64,000 nucleotides of DNA from Ailurus styani (taxonomy: Eukaryota; Chordata; Mammalia; Carnivora; Ailuridae). Made by a program: the position numbers and the translations under genes. The notes beneath the pieces were generated by a model. The model was given only the letters and a program-made list of their open reading frames with translations. It was not told the origin of the DNA and searched no databases. Position 1 is the stretch's first letter; the number at the start of each line of letters is the position of its first letter. Where the stretch lies: assembly GCA_002007465.1 (NCBI GenBank), contig LNAC01000032.1:10234336-10298335 (forward strand), given 5' to 3'. Shown here in pieces: positions 43,366-54,348 of the stretch.

Positions 43366-43714
43366 AGTATTGGTCCATTTTGATTGTTTTTAAATGGCAT
43401 TTTGGATTATGTGCTAATTTCAGAAGGCTTTGGGGGACTTTTTAAGTACATGTTTTAACAGGATTTTCCTGTAGATCTTTGGCAGACTTAGCTACTCTTA
43501 TTGTTTAGGGAGTGAACAATATAAATAACAGAACAGCGCTGCTTTCTGGCCCATTTTCCTCTTGTCTCACTTGTTTTGTTTTGTATCAATTCTTCAGTCC
43601 CTGTTGCTCCCACCTTTGAACTTAGCAAAACAGACTACCATGTACCCGAAATTAAGAAAAAACACTAACAGGAGAAGCCTAGCAGAGTGAAGCTGGTGAT
43701 TTCTAATGGGCTGT
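43366..43714. repeat. 349-bp direct repeat, copy A
   Basis: Reads identically, base for base as far as I can compare by eye, with 43924-44272. It starts at the right-hand target duplication of the SINE at 43168 and ends 'aatgggctgt', directly before an N. Confidence 0.95.
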
Positions 43715-43715
43715 N

Positions 43716-43923
43716 TTTTTTTTTTTTTTTTTTTTAAAGATTTTATTTATTTATTTCACAGCAGGAGAGAGATCACAAGGAGGCAGAGAGGCAGGCAGAG
43801 AGAGAGAGGGAAGCAGGCTCCCTGCCAAGCAGAGAGCCCGATGCGGGCCTCGATCCCAGGACCCCGAGATCACGACCTGGGCCGAAAGCAGAGGCTCCAA
43901 CCCACTGAGCCACCCAGGCGCCC
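43716..43923 (-). mobile_element. CAN SINE between the two 349-bp copies
   Basis: Minus copy whose poly-T starts right after an N (43715). It differs from the SINE at 43168 at many positions, so it is not a simple copy of it. It has no proper target duplication: its right flank is instead the right flank of the SINE at 43168. Confidence 0.93.
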
Positions 43924-44272
43924 AGTATTGGTCCATTTTGATTGTTTTTAAATGGCATTTTGGATTATGTGCTAATTTCAGAAGGCTTTGGGGGACTTTT
44001 TAAGTACATGTTTTAACAGGATTTTCCTGTAGATCTTTGGCAGACTTAGCTACTCTTATTGTTTAGGGAGTGAACAATATAAATAACAGAACAGCGCTGC
44101 TTTCTGGCCCATTTTCCTCTTGTCTCACTTGTTTTGTTTTGTATCAATTCTTCAGTCCCTGTTGCTCCCACCTTTGAACTTAGCAAAACAGACTACCATG
44201 TACCCGAAATTAAGAAAAAACACTAACAGGAGAAGCCTAGCAGAGTGAAGCTGGTGATTTCTAATGGGCTGT
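43924..44272. repeat. 349-bp direct repeat, copy B
   Basis: Second copy of 43366-43714 with no visible difference. It continues into unique sequence 'cctgaagcagaaaatcag', whereas copy A runs into N and a SINE. Confidence 0.95.
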
Positions 44273-44769
44273 CCTGAAGCAGAAAATCAGGGAAGCTGAT
44301 TTTCCCCTTGAGGCCAACACAGATATTTGAGGTTTACCGAGTTACCAAAATGTATATTCCTTCTTGCCTTCCTGGGTTCCTGCGCTGATGGGTGTTTACT
44401 TGGAGAGTCAGCTATTTGAAGAACTCCTAGCTTAAGATCTCACAATTTCATAGCTATTATCTTGTCAAGGTAAACCTAAATTTGATGAAACCTAAATTAA
44501 AGGGAATTAACTGTCTGAAGAAATAAGTATCTTGTATATGTGGCATGTCAAATCTGAGTGGAAGTGGTTGTTCACTTTCAAAGGGGGCTGGTCTCTTCTT
44601 CTTAGATGGGACGTTGGGGTCCAAGACCAAGTTCCCCTGGGTTGCCGGTGACCTTTGTGACCTCTAGAGTTCCTCTCCTGTTTAGAGACTTTGTCAAGAT
44701 CCCTCCTCTTCCTTCGTGCTGGTAACCTGGCTACAGGAACCAGTTTACTCTCGAAGGGCCTGGTTTAGG
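44273..44769. other. Unique sequence, no gene seen
   Basis: No exon or clear repeat recognised. Confidence 0.5.
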
Positions 44770-45010
44770 TAATGAGTAGAAATGGCACTAGACTTGGAGT
44801 TTGACTCGTGTTCAAGTCGTGCCACTGGGCAGCACCATGACCTCAGGTAAGTAAACTCCTCTCTTGGGCCTCTGTTTCCTCACTGGTAAAATGGGGATGT
44901 CCACAGTGTTCTATGGAAAATTAGATGAAAGAAGTGGCAGCATCTGGCATTGTGCCTGGCACATAATCGGCACTTAGTAAACAGGAGCTTGTTTCCTTTG
45001 CTGGGTAGTT
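44770..45010 (+). mobile_element. MIR SINE, nearly complete
   Basis: 'aatggcactagacttggag', 'gttcaagtcgtgccactggg', 'tctgtttcctcactgg', 'taaaatggggatgtcc', 'gtgcctggcacataatcgg', 'cacttagtaaa'. Confidence 0.8.
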
Positions 45011-46124
45011 TCCCGAGGTGGTCCGTACCACGTACAATTCTATGTCCAGCGGCACTGTGTACATTTTACAGAAAGCTTCCCTGATGAGAATGAGGCGAAA
45101 GGAGTTTGTGACCACATGCGAGGATCCTTTTGACATGGACGCGGTGCACCTTTCTTTCCTGGTCCTTTGTACGGGGCGCGGCTGGAGGCGCATACAGCAG
45201 CCGGGCCGCTGAGAATCCAGCCGTCCCTCGAGGCTCGTTACCTGCGACAGCAGTGCCTGGGGGAGTGTGACGGTGTAAATGGAGCTCGATGTGCTACCGA
45301 AATAACTCCGGAGATTCTTAAGAGGAGAGGGGGGCAAAAGCAATTGCCTTCTGTGGCAACATTTCCTTGATGGGCTTCTCCTGACAGCGCAACACCAGAT
45401 GGATACTTTGTTTCCATGCTTTACAAATTGGTCAGAGAAAACACACTTAACACAAAGTCATGAACGTTTTTGTGCCCTGGTAAAGTATTGGTAAAAACTT
45501 AATTACATCATCGGTGTTTGCGTTGTGAGCCTGATTCCGGCCGTCTGTATGTGGATGGCATGCTAGTACCCCGTTGCGGGTCTAGGCAGTTGCAGAACGG
45601 AAGCAATTATCCAGCTGAGGTAAAGAAATCCTGCTAAGGAGGAGAGAAGGGTGCCCCTCACCCTCTTGTCAATTACTCCCAGTTGGTGTTTATGGGGAAT
45701 TAAATTCCCTGGTAATTGCCCTGTCTCGCTCACTCTCCTTTGTCTGTCAGAGCTCCCATCAGACGCTTTCCCTGAGAGCCCTGGGAATATTTCCGTTTTC
45801 TTCTCCAAGTCCGGCTGTTAAACACCGACATCGCAGGGCTTCAGTGGTACCTCCAGGCCAGGATTGGTCTCCGTTGGGGGCGGGGAGCGGGAGCAATTAG
45901 TTAACCCGTAAGAAATAGTGGAAGTTAAGAATATGCCTGCCTCAATTTGCGGACCGGTGTTTGCTGTGCAGGAATTCACGGTGCGATGGCCTACAGTTGT
46001 CCAGTAGTAAAGATGACGTAGGTTGGTTTCCAGCATTGACCAGCCCAGGGCAGACATTCTTCCCCTGTGGAGACCCTTGTGGGGGGAGGTGTTGCAGAGC
46101 GAGCCCAGCCTGGGGGGGTCAGGG
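45011..46124. other. Unique sequence, part CpG-rich, no gene seen
   Basis: A CpG cluster at 45165-45310 ('ggggcgcggctgg', 'gccgggccgctg') is followed by repeat-free sequence to 46.1 kb with phrases such as 'ccctggtaattgccc' and 'attacatcatcgg'. The minus frame at 44921-45343 (140 codons) partly overlaps the MIR and has no known domain. Confidence 0.45.
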
Positions 46125-46560
46125 GGATGGAGTCTAGTCCTGGAGCTGCCACCCTTCAGCTGGATCATTTTCTAGGCTTCATACCTGATGTGGGGCTCCC
46201 TTTTCTCATCTGTAGAACTTATAAGTAGCTTGTTTTCCAGCCAGCCTTCTAGGGTTTTTATCAAAAAATAGATGTGACATTTATAATGACATGTTGCGAA
46301 CGAAGACACCTTAAAAAACAAAGCACTTGGGGCGCCTGGGTGGCTCAGTGGTTTAAGCCTCTGCCTTAGATTAGGCTCAGGTCATGATCTCAGGGTCCAG
46401 GGATCGAGCCCCGAATCAGTTTCTCTCCTTAGCAGGGAGCCTGCTTCCTTCTCTCTCTGCCTGCCTCTCTACCTACTTGTGATCTCTCTCTCTCTGTCAA
46501 ATAAATAAAATCTTTAAAAAAACAAAACAAACAAAGCACTCTACAAATATAAGATGTTGT
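46125..46560 (+). mobile_element. MIR SINE interrupted by a CAN SINE
   Basis: 'gtctagtcctggagctgcc', 'tggatcattttctaggc', 'ttttctcatctgtagaac' lie on the left. The end 'aaagcactctacaaatataag' resumes after the inserted SINE. A second CAN SINE follows at its right end. Confidence 0.6.
46328..46528 (+). mobile_element. CAN SINE inside a MIR
   Basis: Plus copy with 'ggggcgcctgggtggctcag' head and 'ctacctacttgtgatctctc' mustelid-type tail region. Duplication aaacaaagcact at 46316-46327 and 46529-46540. Confidence 0.96.
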
Positions 46561-46729
46561 TTTATTTTTAATGATTTTATTTATTTATTTGGGACAGAGG
46601 GCAATGGTAAAGGGAGAAACAGGCTCCCCTTTGAGCAGGGAGCAGGATGCAGGACTCTATCCCAGGACCCTGGGATCCTGATGTGAACCGAAGACAGATG
46701 CTTAACTGACTGAGCCACCCAGGCACCCC
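46560..46729 (-). mobile_element. CAN SINE, older
   Basis: Minus copy with diverged body ('gagcaggatgcaggactc') and head ending 'ccacccaggcacccc'. Flanks tataagatgtt / tataagaggtt differ at one base. Confidence 0.93.
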
Positions 46730-46741
46730 TATAAGAGGTTA

Positions 46742-49289
46742 TTTCATATAAACTTGGTGACCTTATTTCAGTGTTCACGTTAGAAAAACAACATTTGCAG
46801 TCTTCTGGGAGTGCACAAACGATGGGAAAGCTAAATATCCCTTCCGTGGGTCTCTGTGAAGATCCATAGTCCCAGGGACAGCTCTCTCTGGATATCCTAA
46901 CTGAACTTTCTTTGGCTTCCTTTTTCTGTTGTGTCATCTTCATATTCTTGCCTTTTATTTTCAAGCATTGGGAATAATGGGAACACTGGGAAGTTTTTAT
47001 AAATCATGAAGTTAAGCGGAAGGACCTATAGGAGAAGAGAAGAGATTCTTTAGAAACTAGGCAGCAGTAGTTTTAAAATCTTTTTTCAGAAGTGTGATGG
47101 ACTCAGGAACAGAAAAGAGCTGTTAACTTTAAAAAAATAAATGGAAGTTAACACCCAGTACTGCCCTTTCTTTACTTAGTGAGACATATGGTAAAAACAG
47201 ATTTCTGTGATCCTCTGCAGCCTCTGTTACTGGTCACCGTGTTCATGTGACATTGGCACAGTTGGCTCATTTAAAAGTCTTGGAGGCCTAATGCCTTTTT
47301 TATTTTGTCATCCTGTAGACCGTGATAAAATTAATTCCTTTCTAACTTTCAGAGACACAGCCTCTTTTACAAAATGGGAAAATGAAAGGACTCTCAAAAG
47401 TAGGACACGGACCATCCAGTGGGCGAAAAGGACCTCACAGGCCTGGGCTTGGAGGGAGGTTGGGTGGCCATGGGTCTCACTCCACAGGACCAGGTGGGAA
47501 GTGTAGAGAACACCTTCAGAGACATGCCAAAGGGGCCAATTATCATTAGAAAACTTGGAAATGTCGGGCTTTGCGGACCTGGGTCCACATGCCATAGTCT
47601 CTGTGGAGGTGGCCATGATGCCCTGCCTTGCCGTGGTCTGAACGGGAGGAGATTGTTTCCGATGTGCTTGCCTCTCCACCACCCCTCCTCACCTCCTTTA
47701 CAGTAGCAAAATTTATGTTTATTCTTCATCGAGCTCAGCAAAAGGCAGACAGCTGAGGAAGAGACTCATAATTAGGCCTCTTTGGAAGGTGTGAGACAAA
47801 TTGGCAGCATGGATGCCTGGGAAAACACAATGGGTCTTTGTTTGCAACTGAGAACACTGGAAATCATGGTGTCCTGGTGCTCCAGGGTTCTGGAGCTCTG
47901 GGGAGCCTCGCCCGGCCTCTGGCAAGCCTGGCTCCCTAATTGGATTGCTGATACACACAAATGTTTCTTCATCTCTGCCTGTGACCTTCCAGAGCATCTC
48001 TTTGTTTTTGTTCTTGCAGTCCTCGAAATGGACTCTGCCCATCCCTGTCCCCCTACCCTCGGAGGCTTTCTTCACTTTTCCTGAAGGGCGGCCTGTGTGG
48101 TGGTGGCTGCCCCACGTGGGGGCCATCCAAGGATATCCGTCAAAGGAGAAAGCTGCCCTCCCTCAGCCCCTCACCCTTGGCTTTTGGCCCCCTCTGCCTC
48201 CCAGCTGCCAAGGCATTCAATTCCCCGCCTTTGTCCAGGGGCAGGACAGCACCACCTCCTTGGCTCCCCTTTTCCATTTGGAAGCCAAAGTCACTCCTCC
48301 AACTGGGGGACTGTGAGTTACTTGTGTGTGCCGCTGGCTTGGTGGGAAGATCAGAATGGGGATTCTAACCGCTTGTGTGAGGAGTTGGCAGCCGGTCATG
48401 TGCTGTGCCATTGTCGGTTCTCTGTCAGGGAACTCCAAAAACAAGTGTCTAGAATTCGATTCAGTGCTCCAGGACCCCCTTTCCTTTCTCCATTGAGACT
48501 CTCAACAGAAGCTGCTTTTCGCTTGATTAACTGCAACCAACTCTCTTTGGACTTTTGTGTTTTGGAAGCCATGCTGCCAAAGGAGAATCGTTAGGTCTGT
48601 CGTAAAAGCCCCCAATAAATTCCTCATACGATAAAATGGAGAAGAAAGGATAGAAGGCTTTAATCTGTCTTCTTGCCTATTAGTGAAATACTACCGAGTG
48701 ACCTAGTTCATCTGCATATTAGATGCGTTAGACCTGTCTGTGTGTCCCCTCCCTCCCCTTACTTTGTTACCTTGGCAACGATGCCCTGACTCAGAAAATT
48801 GCAGGAGGCCTGCTGCAGCTCTGAGAAGGCAGTTAATGGGGAAATGTGGGATTTTTCCGGGGTCTTCAGTGGTTAGAGGAAAAGAGAGAGGAAGGAGGAA
48901 AAAGACGAGAGATTTACTCTCCTCATAATAGTTACAGAATGGTACTTTAAATTGGTAGCGGTTTTACCTCAGTTTTAAAAGAAAATGATAGTACAGCCTC
49001 CTCTAACATGAGAGTGTCTTTAAAGAAGCACTTTCTTGGTCCATTTGGCTGCACTGGCAAAGGGGGGGTCAGCTGCCGATGGGCACTGGATTCCCAACCA
49101 GCCGTCAGGGAGCCTCGGTGCTCACCGCTTTGTTTAATCGCACTGGCTCTTCCACATTGTCCCGTGGTGTCTTACTTTGTCAGGCCAACATTTTCAGGAG
49201 ACTGAGAAACAGGATTTAAAAATAGGATTTAGTCAGCGGCTGGAGAGCAAAATTGGCTCATCTTCTAAGCTGCATATGTAGTCTGCGTG
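46742..49289. other. Unique stretch, no gene proven
   Basis: About 2.5 kb free of recognisable transposons. Several overlapping open frames of 95-165 codons occur on both strands between 47.2 and 48.6 kb. None shows a known domain, a coding-type bias I can defend, or a clean acceptor/donor pair. The part from 48.59 to 48.95 kb is AT-rich with 'ctgcatattagatg' and 'ttaatctg' and could be regulatory. Confidence 0.4.
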
Positions 49290-49465
49290 TCGTGGAGCAG
49301 CAAGGAACCTTCTGGATCTTCTATGGCACCTCATCTCACATTTGAGATTGGTGTCCAGAGAAGTAAAATAAGTCACCTATGGCGCACACCTGGTGTGGGG
49401 CACAGTCTGGACTAAAAATCAGATTTCTGGAGTCCAGGTCTAGTGCTTTTTTGACATCCGTCTTG
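49290..49465 (-). mobile_element. MIR SINE fragment (probable)
   Basis: 'ccagagaagtaaaataagtc' (opening), 'acctatggcgcacacc' and 'tggagtccaggtctagtgc' fit a reversed MIR. Confidence 0.5.
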
Positions 49466-50472
49466 ACCTAAAGAAATCACTTCTGCTCTGACCTCTGTTC
49501 GAGGAAAGGTCAGGTGAAGGAAGTATGAGAATGCTGTTCTCTTGAAGTCAGCCACCAGTCAGTTTGCTTGGGAAATTGTGGGAGGAGCAGGCACCGTGAC
49601 CTCAAATTTTCGATCTCTTCATGTTGCTCTTTCATGTTACTAGAAGGAAGCGGATCGAGTCTGGAACCTTGGGCGCTCTGAGAATAAATTGTCCACAGTG
49701 CGCCTTGACAGAACTCTCTTGCTCCCCCCATCTTTTCTGAAGTCCAATATACCGCGCTTTGCAGCGGTGGTAGTCCTATGGCATGAGGAGGCAAATGTCC
49801 ATTAGGCTTTTCCTCTTGAAAACTTGGGACAGGGCCAAGTTAGCATGGGGCAGCCACAGAGTTTTTGAAAAGAGACTTTTAGCAGGAGCCAGTGTTCTCA
49901 GTAGGGCACAGGACTCTTTCTGGTCGAGCCTTTGACCCGGAAAACCTGCAGGTAAAAAAGTAGGAACCAGTTCTGTCTCTGCAAGTACCTGTGTGTGTTC
50001 GCTTCTCACTTGTAAATATGTTTCCTCACCTGCAGGTTATTTGTTCATTCTGTCATCTGCTCAACGGCGGTTGAGTTTGTATTGGGTTCTTTCGCAGTAG
50101 GACGGTGCTTGGGAAGCAGAGTTGAGAATACACACGATTTCTGGCCTCAGTAATACTTAGGCGTATATGCTTGTTCAGTAACTGGGAAATTTTAAATAAA
50201 AAGAGATGAGCATTTTGACTGCTTCTATTTAATGTTGAAGACTGAAGAACTTTTTCATAGGATGGCAGTAGTTCAACTGTCCTAATTAGTAAGAATAATT
50301 CGGGAGGTCTCTGTGAGGTCTCACTGCTCATTTTCCTCAAAACGATCTCCTGTGCCACAGGGTCTGATGCGTCCTGTGGCCTTTGGCACGGGGTCGGGGG
50401 GGGGGCTGAATTTTGAGATTGGAGGGTGGGACTGGAGGCTGAGAGGGAGCTGGGGCCAACTGTGGCAGGTTC

Positions 50473-50475
<3 letters not shown>
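49466..50475. other. Unique sequence, no gene seen
   Basis: No exon recognised. A G run lies at 50396-50405. The minus frame at 50053-50523 starts inside the (GT)n tract and is not credible as a gene. Confidence 0.5.

Positions 50476-50512
<37 letters not shown>
50476..50512. repeat. (GT)n microsatellite
   Basis: Pure GT run of about 18 units, likely polymorphic in length. Confidence 0.97.
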
Positions 50513-50516
<4 letters not shown>

Positions 50517-50589
50517 ACCACAAAGACCTATTGACTGTTCAGTGGATGTTGGTTGGGAATGGGGGAGTGGTGAATCCTGGCAGGTGCAG

Positions 50590-50790
50590 TTTACAAAATA
50601 CCACCTACCACCCAGGCTCCCTGTGAGGTGCCTTATGTGTATTCTCCCCCTCACTCCCCTTAATGCACGAGGATGGGCTGCTTACGCATTTCCATATCGC
50701 TGATGAGAACACTGGTGATAGGAGGACAGGCAGCACGGACAGGGTCATGTGGTTGCATGAGGGCTCTTAATCCTGGGACTTCCTGCTCTG
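50590..50790 (-). mobile_element. MIR SINE fragment (probable)
   Basis: 'aggtgccttatgtgtattc', 'gcatttccatatcgctgatg' and 'agaacactggtgatagg' are compatible with a reversed MIR; diverged. Confidence 0.4.
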
Positions 50791-50935
50791 AGTCCTACCA
50801 GCTCTTGCCTTCACACAGCGCTCTCTCATGTTGAAAATTTGTCAGGACCATGGGGCTAATTTTCTTCCTCCTCCTCAACCGTTCACATGCCATCTCTGTG
50901 GAGACAAAATGAAGGAAGATTATACTGGTGTGTCA

Positions 50936-51045
50936 AAAATAAAAATGGAAATCCTGGAAAACCCATTTTACCAAATGGAAAATGGAAAATACCATTTTGG
51001 CATTTTACCTTGGAAATCCATTTTACCAAAGTGGTAAAATGAAGT
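50936..51045. repeat. Cluster of short direct and inverted repeats
   Basis: The word ccattttacc or close variants occurs at three places between 50962 and 51030. A perfect 10-bp inverted pair, cattttacca (51019-51028) and tggtaaaatg (51032-51041), is separated by 3 bases and would form a hairpin. Confidence 0.8.
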
Positions 51046-51359
51046 TAGAAATGAAGGGAGTCACATACATAGCCTTGACTTCCAACCCACTTGCCCATAT
51101 TATTTCAGTTGATAAGTTGGTTTTGGGTTCGCGCTGGGGGGGATGGTGGAGGTAGAGGGTGGGTGGCTTCTGGATGAACACACGTTTTGTGTGCTAGATG
51201 TCAGCAGATCTGCTGCTCTGCTTTGTAGATACCAGGGACTGTGTTTTTGTCTCACGCAGGGAATTCACAGCTAATGGTGGTTATTTTCCATCTCTTGGGG
51301 GTACCGTGCTACCATGCACCCTTGTCTTCATTCCAGTTACTAGTGCTTTGATATAGATC

Positions 51360-51880
51360 AAGCCAACGTAATCCCTGCCTTCAGGGAGCTTGCACTTTAA
51401 CAAGGGGGACACATTAATTACAATACACAGTTGGCCTTTGAACAACATGGGAAGTAGGGGGACCGGCCCCCATGCAGTGGAAAATTTACGCATTGTTGTT
51501 GACTCCCCCAAAGTTTAACTAATAGCCAAGAAGCCTGACTGATAAACAGCCGATTAACACATATTTTGTAACACATATATATGTGTTATATACTACGTTC
51601 TTACAATAAAGTTAGCTAGAGAAAAATGTTAAGAAAATCGTAAGGAAGAGAAAATGCATTTACAGTACTGGGCCTGTATTTACTAGGAAAACAAAAAATC
51701 TGCCTCTAAGTGGACCCGTGCAGTTCAAACCTGTGTTGTTCAAGGTTCAGCTGTAGTGAGATTAGTGCGGCGGAGGCACTGATAAAGAATATGGTGTGAC
51801 TTCATCTTTGAATTTTAGTGATGTGGAAAATAAGCTAGTGGGAATATATTTTGGACTTGATTTTATAAGGAGCTTGAGGA
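51360..51880. mobile_element. Ancient LINE-like fragment split by Tigger7
   Basis: 'ctgccttcagggagcttgc' and 'gggggacacattaattac' precede the DNA element. 'gaggcactgataaagaat' (a weak match) follows it. Same repeat type as at 15.3 kb. Confidence 0.4.
51428..51753. mobile_element. Tigger7/MER44-type DNA transposon (non-autonomous)
   Basis: Imperfect inverted termini 'cagttggcctttgaacaac' and 'gttgttcaaggttcagctg', followed by a TA. Interior phrases are 'ttgttgactcccccaaag', 'agccgattaacacatat', 'ttacaataaagttagctag' and 'aaatcgtaaggaagag'. Better preserved than the copy at 39.6 kb, with the outer ends nearly reverse-complementary. Carries an unusual 20-bp palindrome at 51569-51588. Confidence 0.85.
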
Positions 51881-54140
51881 ACTTCTAAAGAAATTGTTCT
51901 GTGGAATTGTTTGCCCCAAGACTTGTGATTTTAACCTTAGTGTAGAGATCACTGTGGGTTTCTTGTTGATGAGGCTTCCGGTCACATCTGTGTGTGGCAA
52001 GTCCGCGTGTGGTGAACGTGTCCTGCACTTACTATCAAAACTGAGGGCAGATCTCTTCTGCATGCTTTTCCATCGCATATGTGGTATGCATCGATATTTC
52101 CTTGCAGGTTTGCATGAATTTGGTCCTAGACAGCATCCTGATCTGAATCAGTTTACAAGTGGTAGTCTCTCTGGGCCAGACCTCCTCCTGGACGGCACCA
52201 GAGTCTCTCCCGACTGGGGCCCTAAATGACCTCAGTGTTTCTTTGGTCCTGTGAAAAATAGTGTCATTTGGTTGTCATTTGGTTTCATGCTGTGGGTCTC
52301 TTAGACAAAAATCACATTTTTAGGCAACACGGGCTGCACAGGTTCCTTGGAAGTACTTCCAGTGCTCTTTTGAAAAAAATCAAAGTTGGTTGGAGCTGAA
52401 GGCAAAGGGAAAGAATTACCTTTTCCTTTTTAATGGGCCGTAAAGTATGTGCTAATGATGTAATTACAATATATTAAGATGTTAATACAATAAATACAAA
52501 GTTAATCCATTTTGGACTTTATTGTATCGTGTTGTCCTTGTTTGTGGAGTAATGTAATTGGGACAGGGTAATTAATACCCTACAGAGAGATTAGCAGCAA
52601 AGATTGAGATAAAGGCACAAGGGGAGAAAAGGAGGCGCCTTCTGGACGGCAGCGTAGAAAGTGCTGCGCATGGAGGTCCTCCCTGAGGGTGACGTTGAAC
52701 TTTCCTGACTCTGCTTACCCATGTCCATGTCTGCGAGTGACGATCACCTGGGTTATCCAGGTAAAACAGACGAGGAAGGGCGGAGCTCTGAGGTGGACCC
52801 CCTTCTTCTCTGTAAGCAGTTTTGAAGGAGGAATGATGTTCCAGCCAAACCACCAGCGCTCCATTGGGCTTTGCTGTGTCCTCAGAAAGGTTTTCCCATC
52901 TCTGTAATTACATGTTTTTATTATTTTGTTATTAAAGTATCTTTTTGGTCCTCATTTGTTCTATACAAATCTTAGAAAATGAGAGCCAAATCAGGAGGGG
53001 TTCCTCAAAATGAGTACTTGTGTTTATAGGAGAGCATGGTGGGCCTCTTGGGGCCAACAAATTGTTCCAGTAAAATTTTTCTTGCCCCTTTTTATTGGTT
53101 CTGGGGTTTCTAATGGTCAGCGTGTGCTTCCAGATTGAAGTCATTAACTTTGACTCACATAGGAGGGATTTGAGAAGAGGCACTAGAGAGGAGAGAGTGG
53201 AGATTGAGGCGGAGTCTCTTGTTTTCCACAGAAATTACGGTTGGCAAAAACTCCAGGAACGAGGTGACACGCTTCTTCAGGGCTCCTGCCAGGGCAGCAG
53301 AGAGGAAGGTCTTTCTGTACCTGTCTTTCATGTGGCTGACTTTGTCAATCTTAAGTGTCAGGTTTCTCATTTTTAATGGAAAATAGGCTTTCGTGTTATT
53401 AAAAATTCTGTGGTTTGGCTTTAAAATCAAATAACTCCACTTGTTCACAAGCGAATTAGACATGATTTCTAGTTTTCATTTCATTATTTGTGTTACTCAT
53501 GATTCACGTTGGCTTTCATGGTGGTCATCTCCGTGATCCGGGGTCTGTCCTCCTCTCCTTGACTTTCTCTGGGCAGCCTTCTCCAGGTTGCACTGCTCTG
53601 TTCAAGAAAGTTGAAGAAACGAGGATAGGGGGCCTCCCAGCCTACCTGGAAGTCTGCGCCTGGGGTAATTAATTTTACCCTCAGAAATCTTTCCAGTTTG
53701 CCTCAGGGTAAAAGCGGTCGGGCAGACAGCTCGGCCTCACTAGAACTGAGCAGTCTGGGTCAGGAGATGTTTCCGTGGACCGATGCGTGGGTCAGGTGGG
53801 CTGTTCCCTGCGGCCGGCTTCATCAGCCCCCGTCCGCACTAGCTGATCATAATGGGAGGCCACCACCTACGAGAGTTTCTCAGACCTCTGTGTGTAAAAC
53901 CTGCATCTCAACATGTATTGGTTACAGTTGTGATGGGCAAGAGCTTATTTTTCTTAGAGGACCAGTTCTCTTCCCCTAGTACTTCTGTTTTCTCCAGGTA
54001 AATAGGTATGAAAGGTTTTTGCTTTTTTCCCTAGATGGAACCAGGAGAGAATTACTAATGGGGAAAAAAAATGCTGTTGTGTAATATGAAAATGTCACAG
54101 AGTGGATCTCTTAGGCAGTCATCGTATATGCATATATATT
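51881..54140. other. Unique stretch, candidate homeobox-site-rich element
   Basis: No exon or transposon recognised. 52430-52580 has at least six TAAT/ATTA cores ('gctaatgatgtaattac', 'gttaatac', 'gttaatcc', 'gtaatgtaattggg', 'gggtaattaatac') plus SOX-like 'ccttgtttg'. This density is typical of developmental enhancers, but AT-rich DNA yields some by chance. Confidence 0.4.
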
Positions 54141-54157
54141 CTTTTGTAGGATGATTT

Positions 54158-54331
54158 TTTTTTTTTTTTAGATTTTATTTAGTTGACAGAGACAGCGAGA
54201 GAAGGAACACAAGCAGGGGGAGTGGGAGAGGGAGAAGCAGGCTTCCTGCTGAGCAGGCAGCCATCCCAGGACCCTGGGATCATGACCTGAGCCGAAGGCA
54301 GAAGCTTAAGGACTGAGCTACCCAGGCGCCC
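54158..54331 (-). mobile_element. CAN SINE
   Basis: Minus copy with a short internal deletion before 'ccatcccaggaccctggg'. Perfect 17-bp duplication cttttgtaggatgattt at 54141-54157 and 54332-54348. Confidence 0.96.
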
Positions 54332-54348
54332 CTTTTGTAGGATGATTT

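Noticed and set aside
48097..48594. 165-codon open frame on the plus strand as a gene
   Set aside because: Overlapped by other long frames on both strands, low-complexity in part, and not similar to any family I know.
50321..50654. Frames with long threonine-histidine runs
   Set aside because: These are translations of the (GT)n microsatellite.
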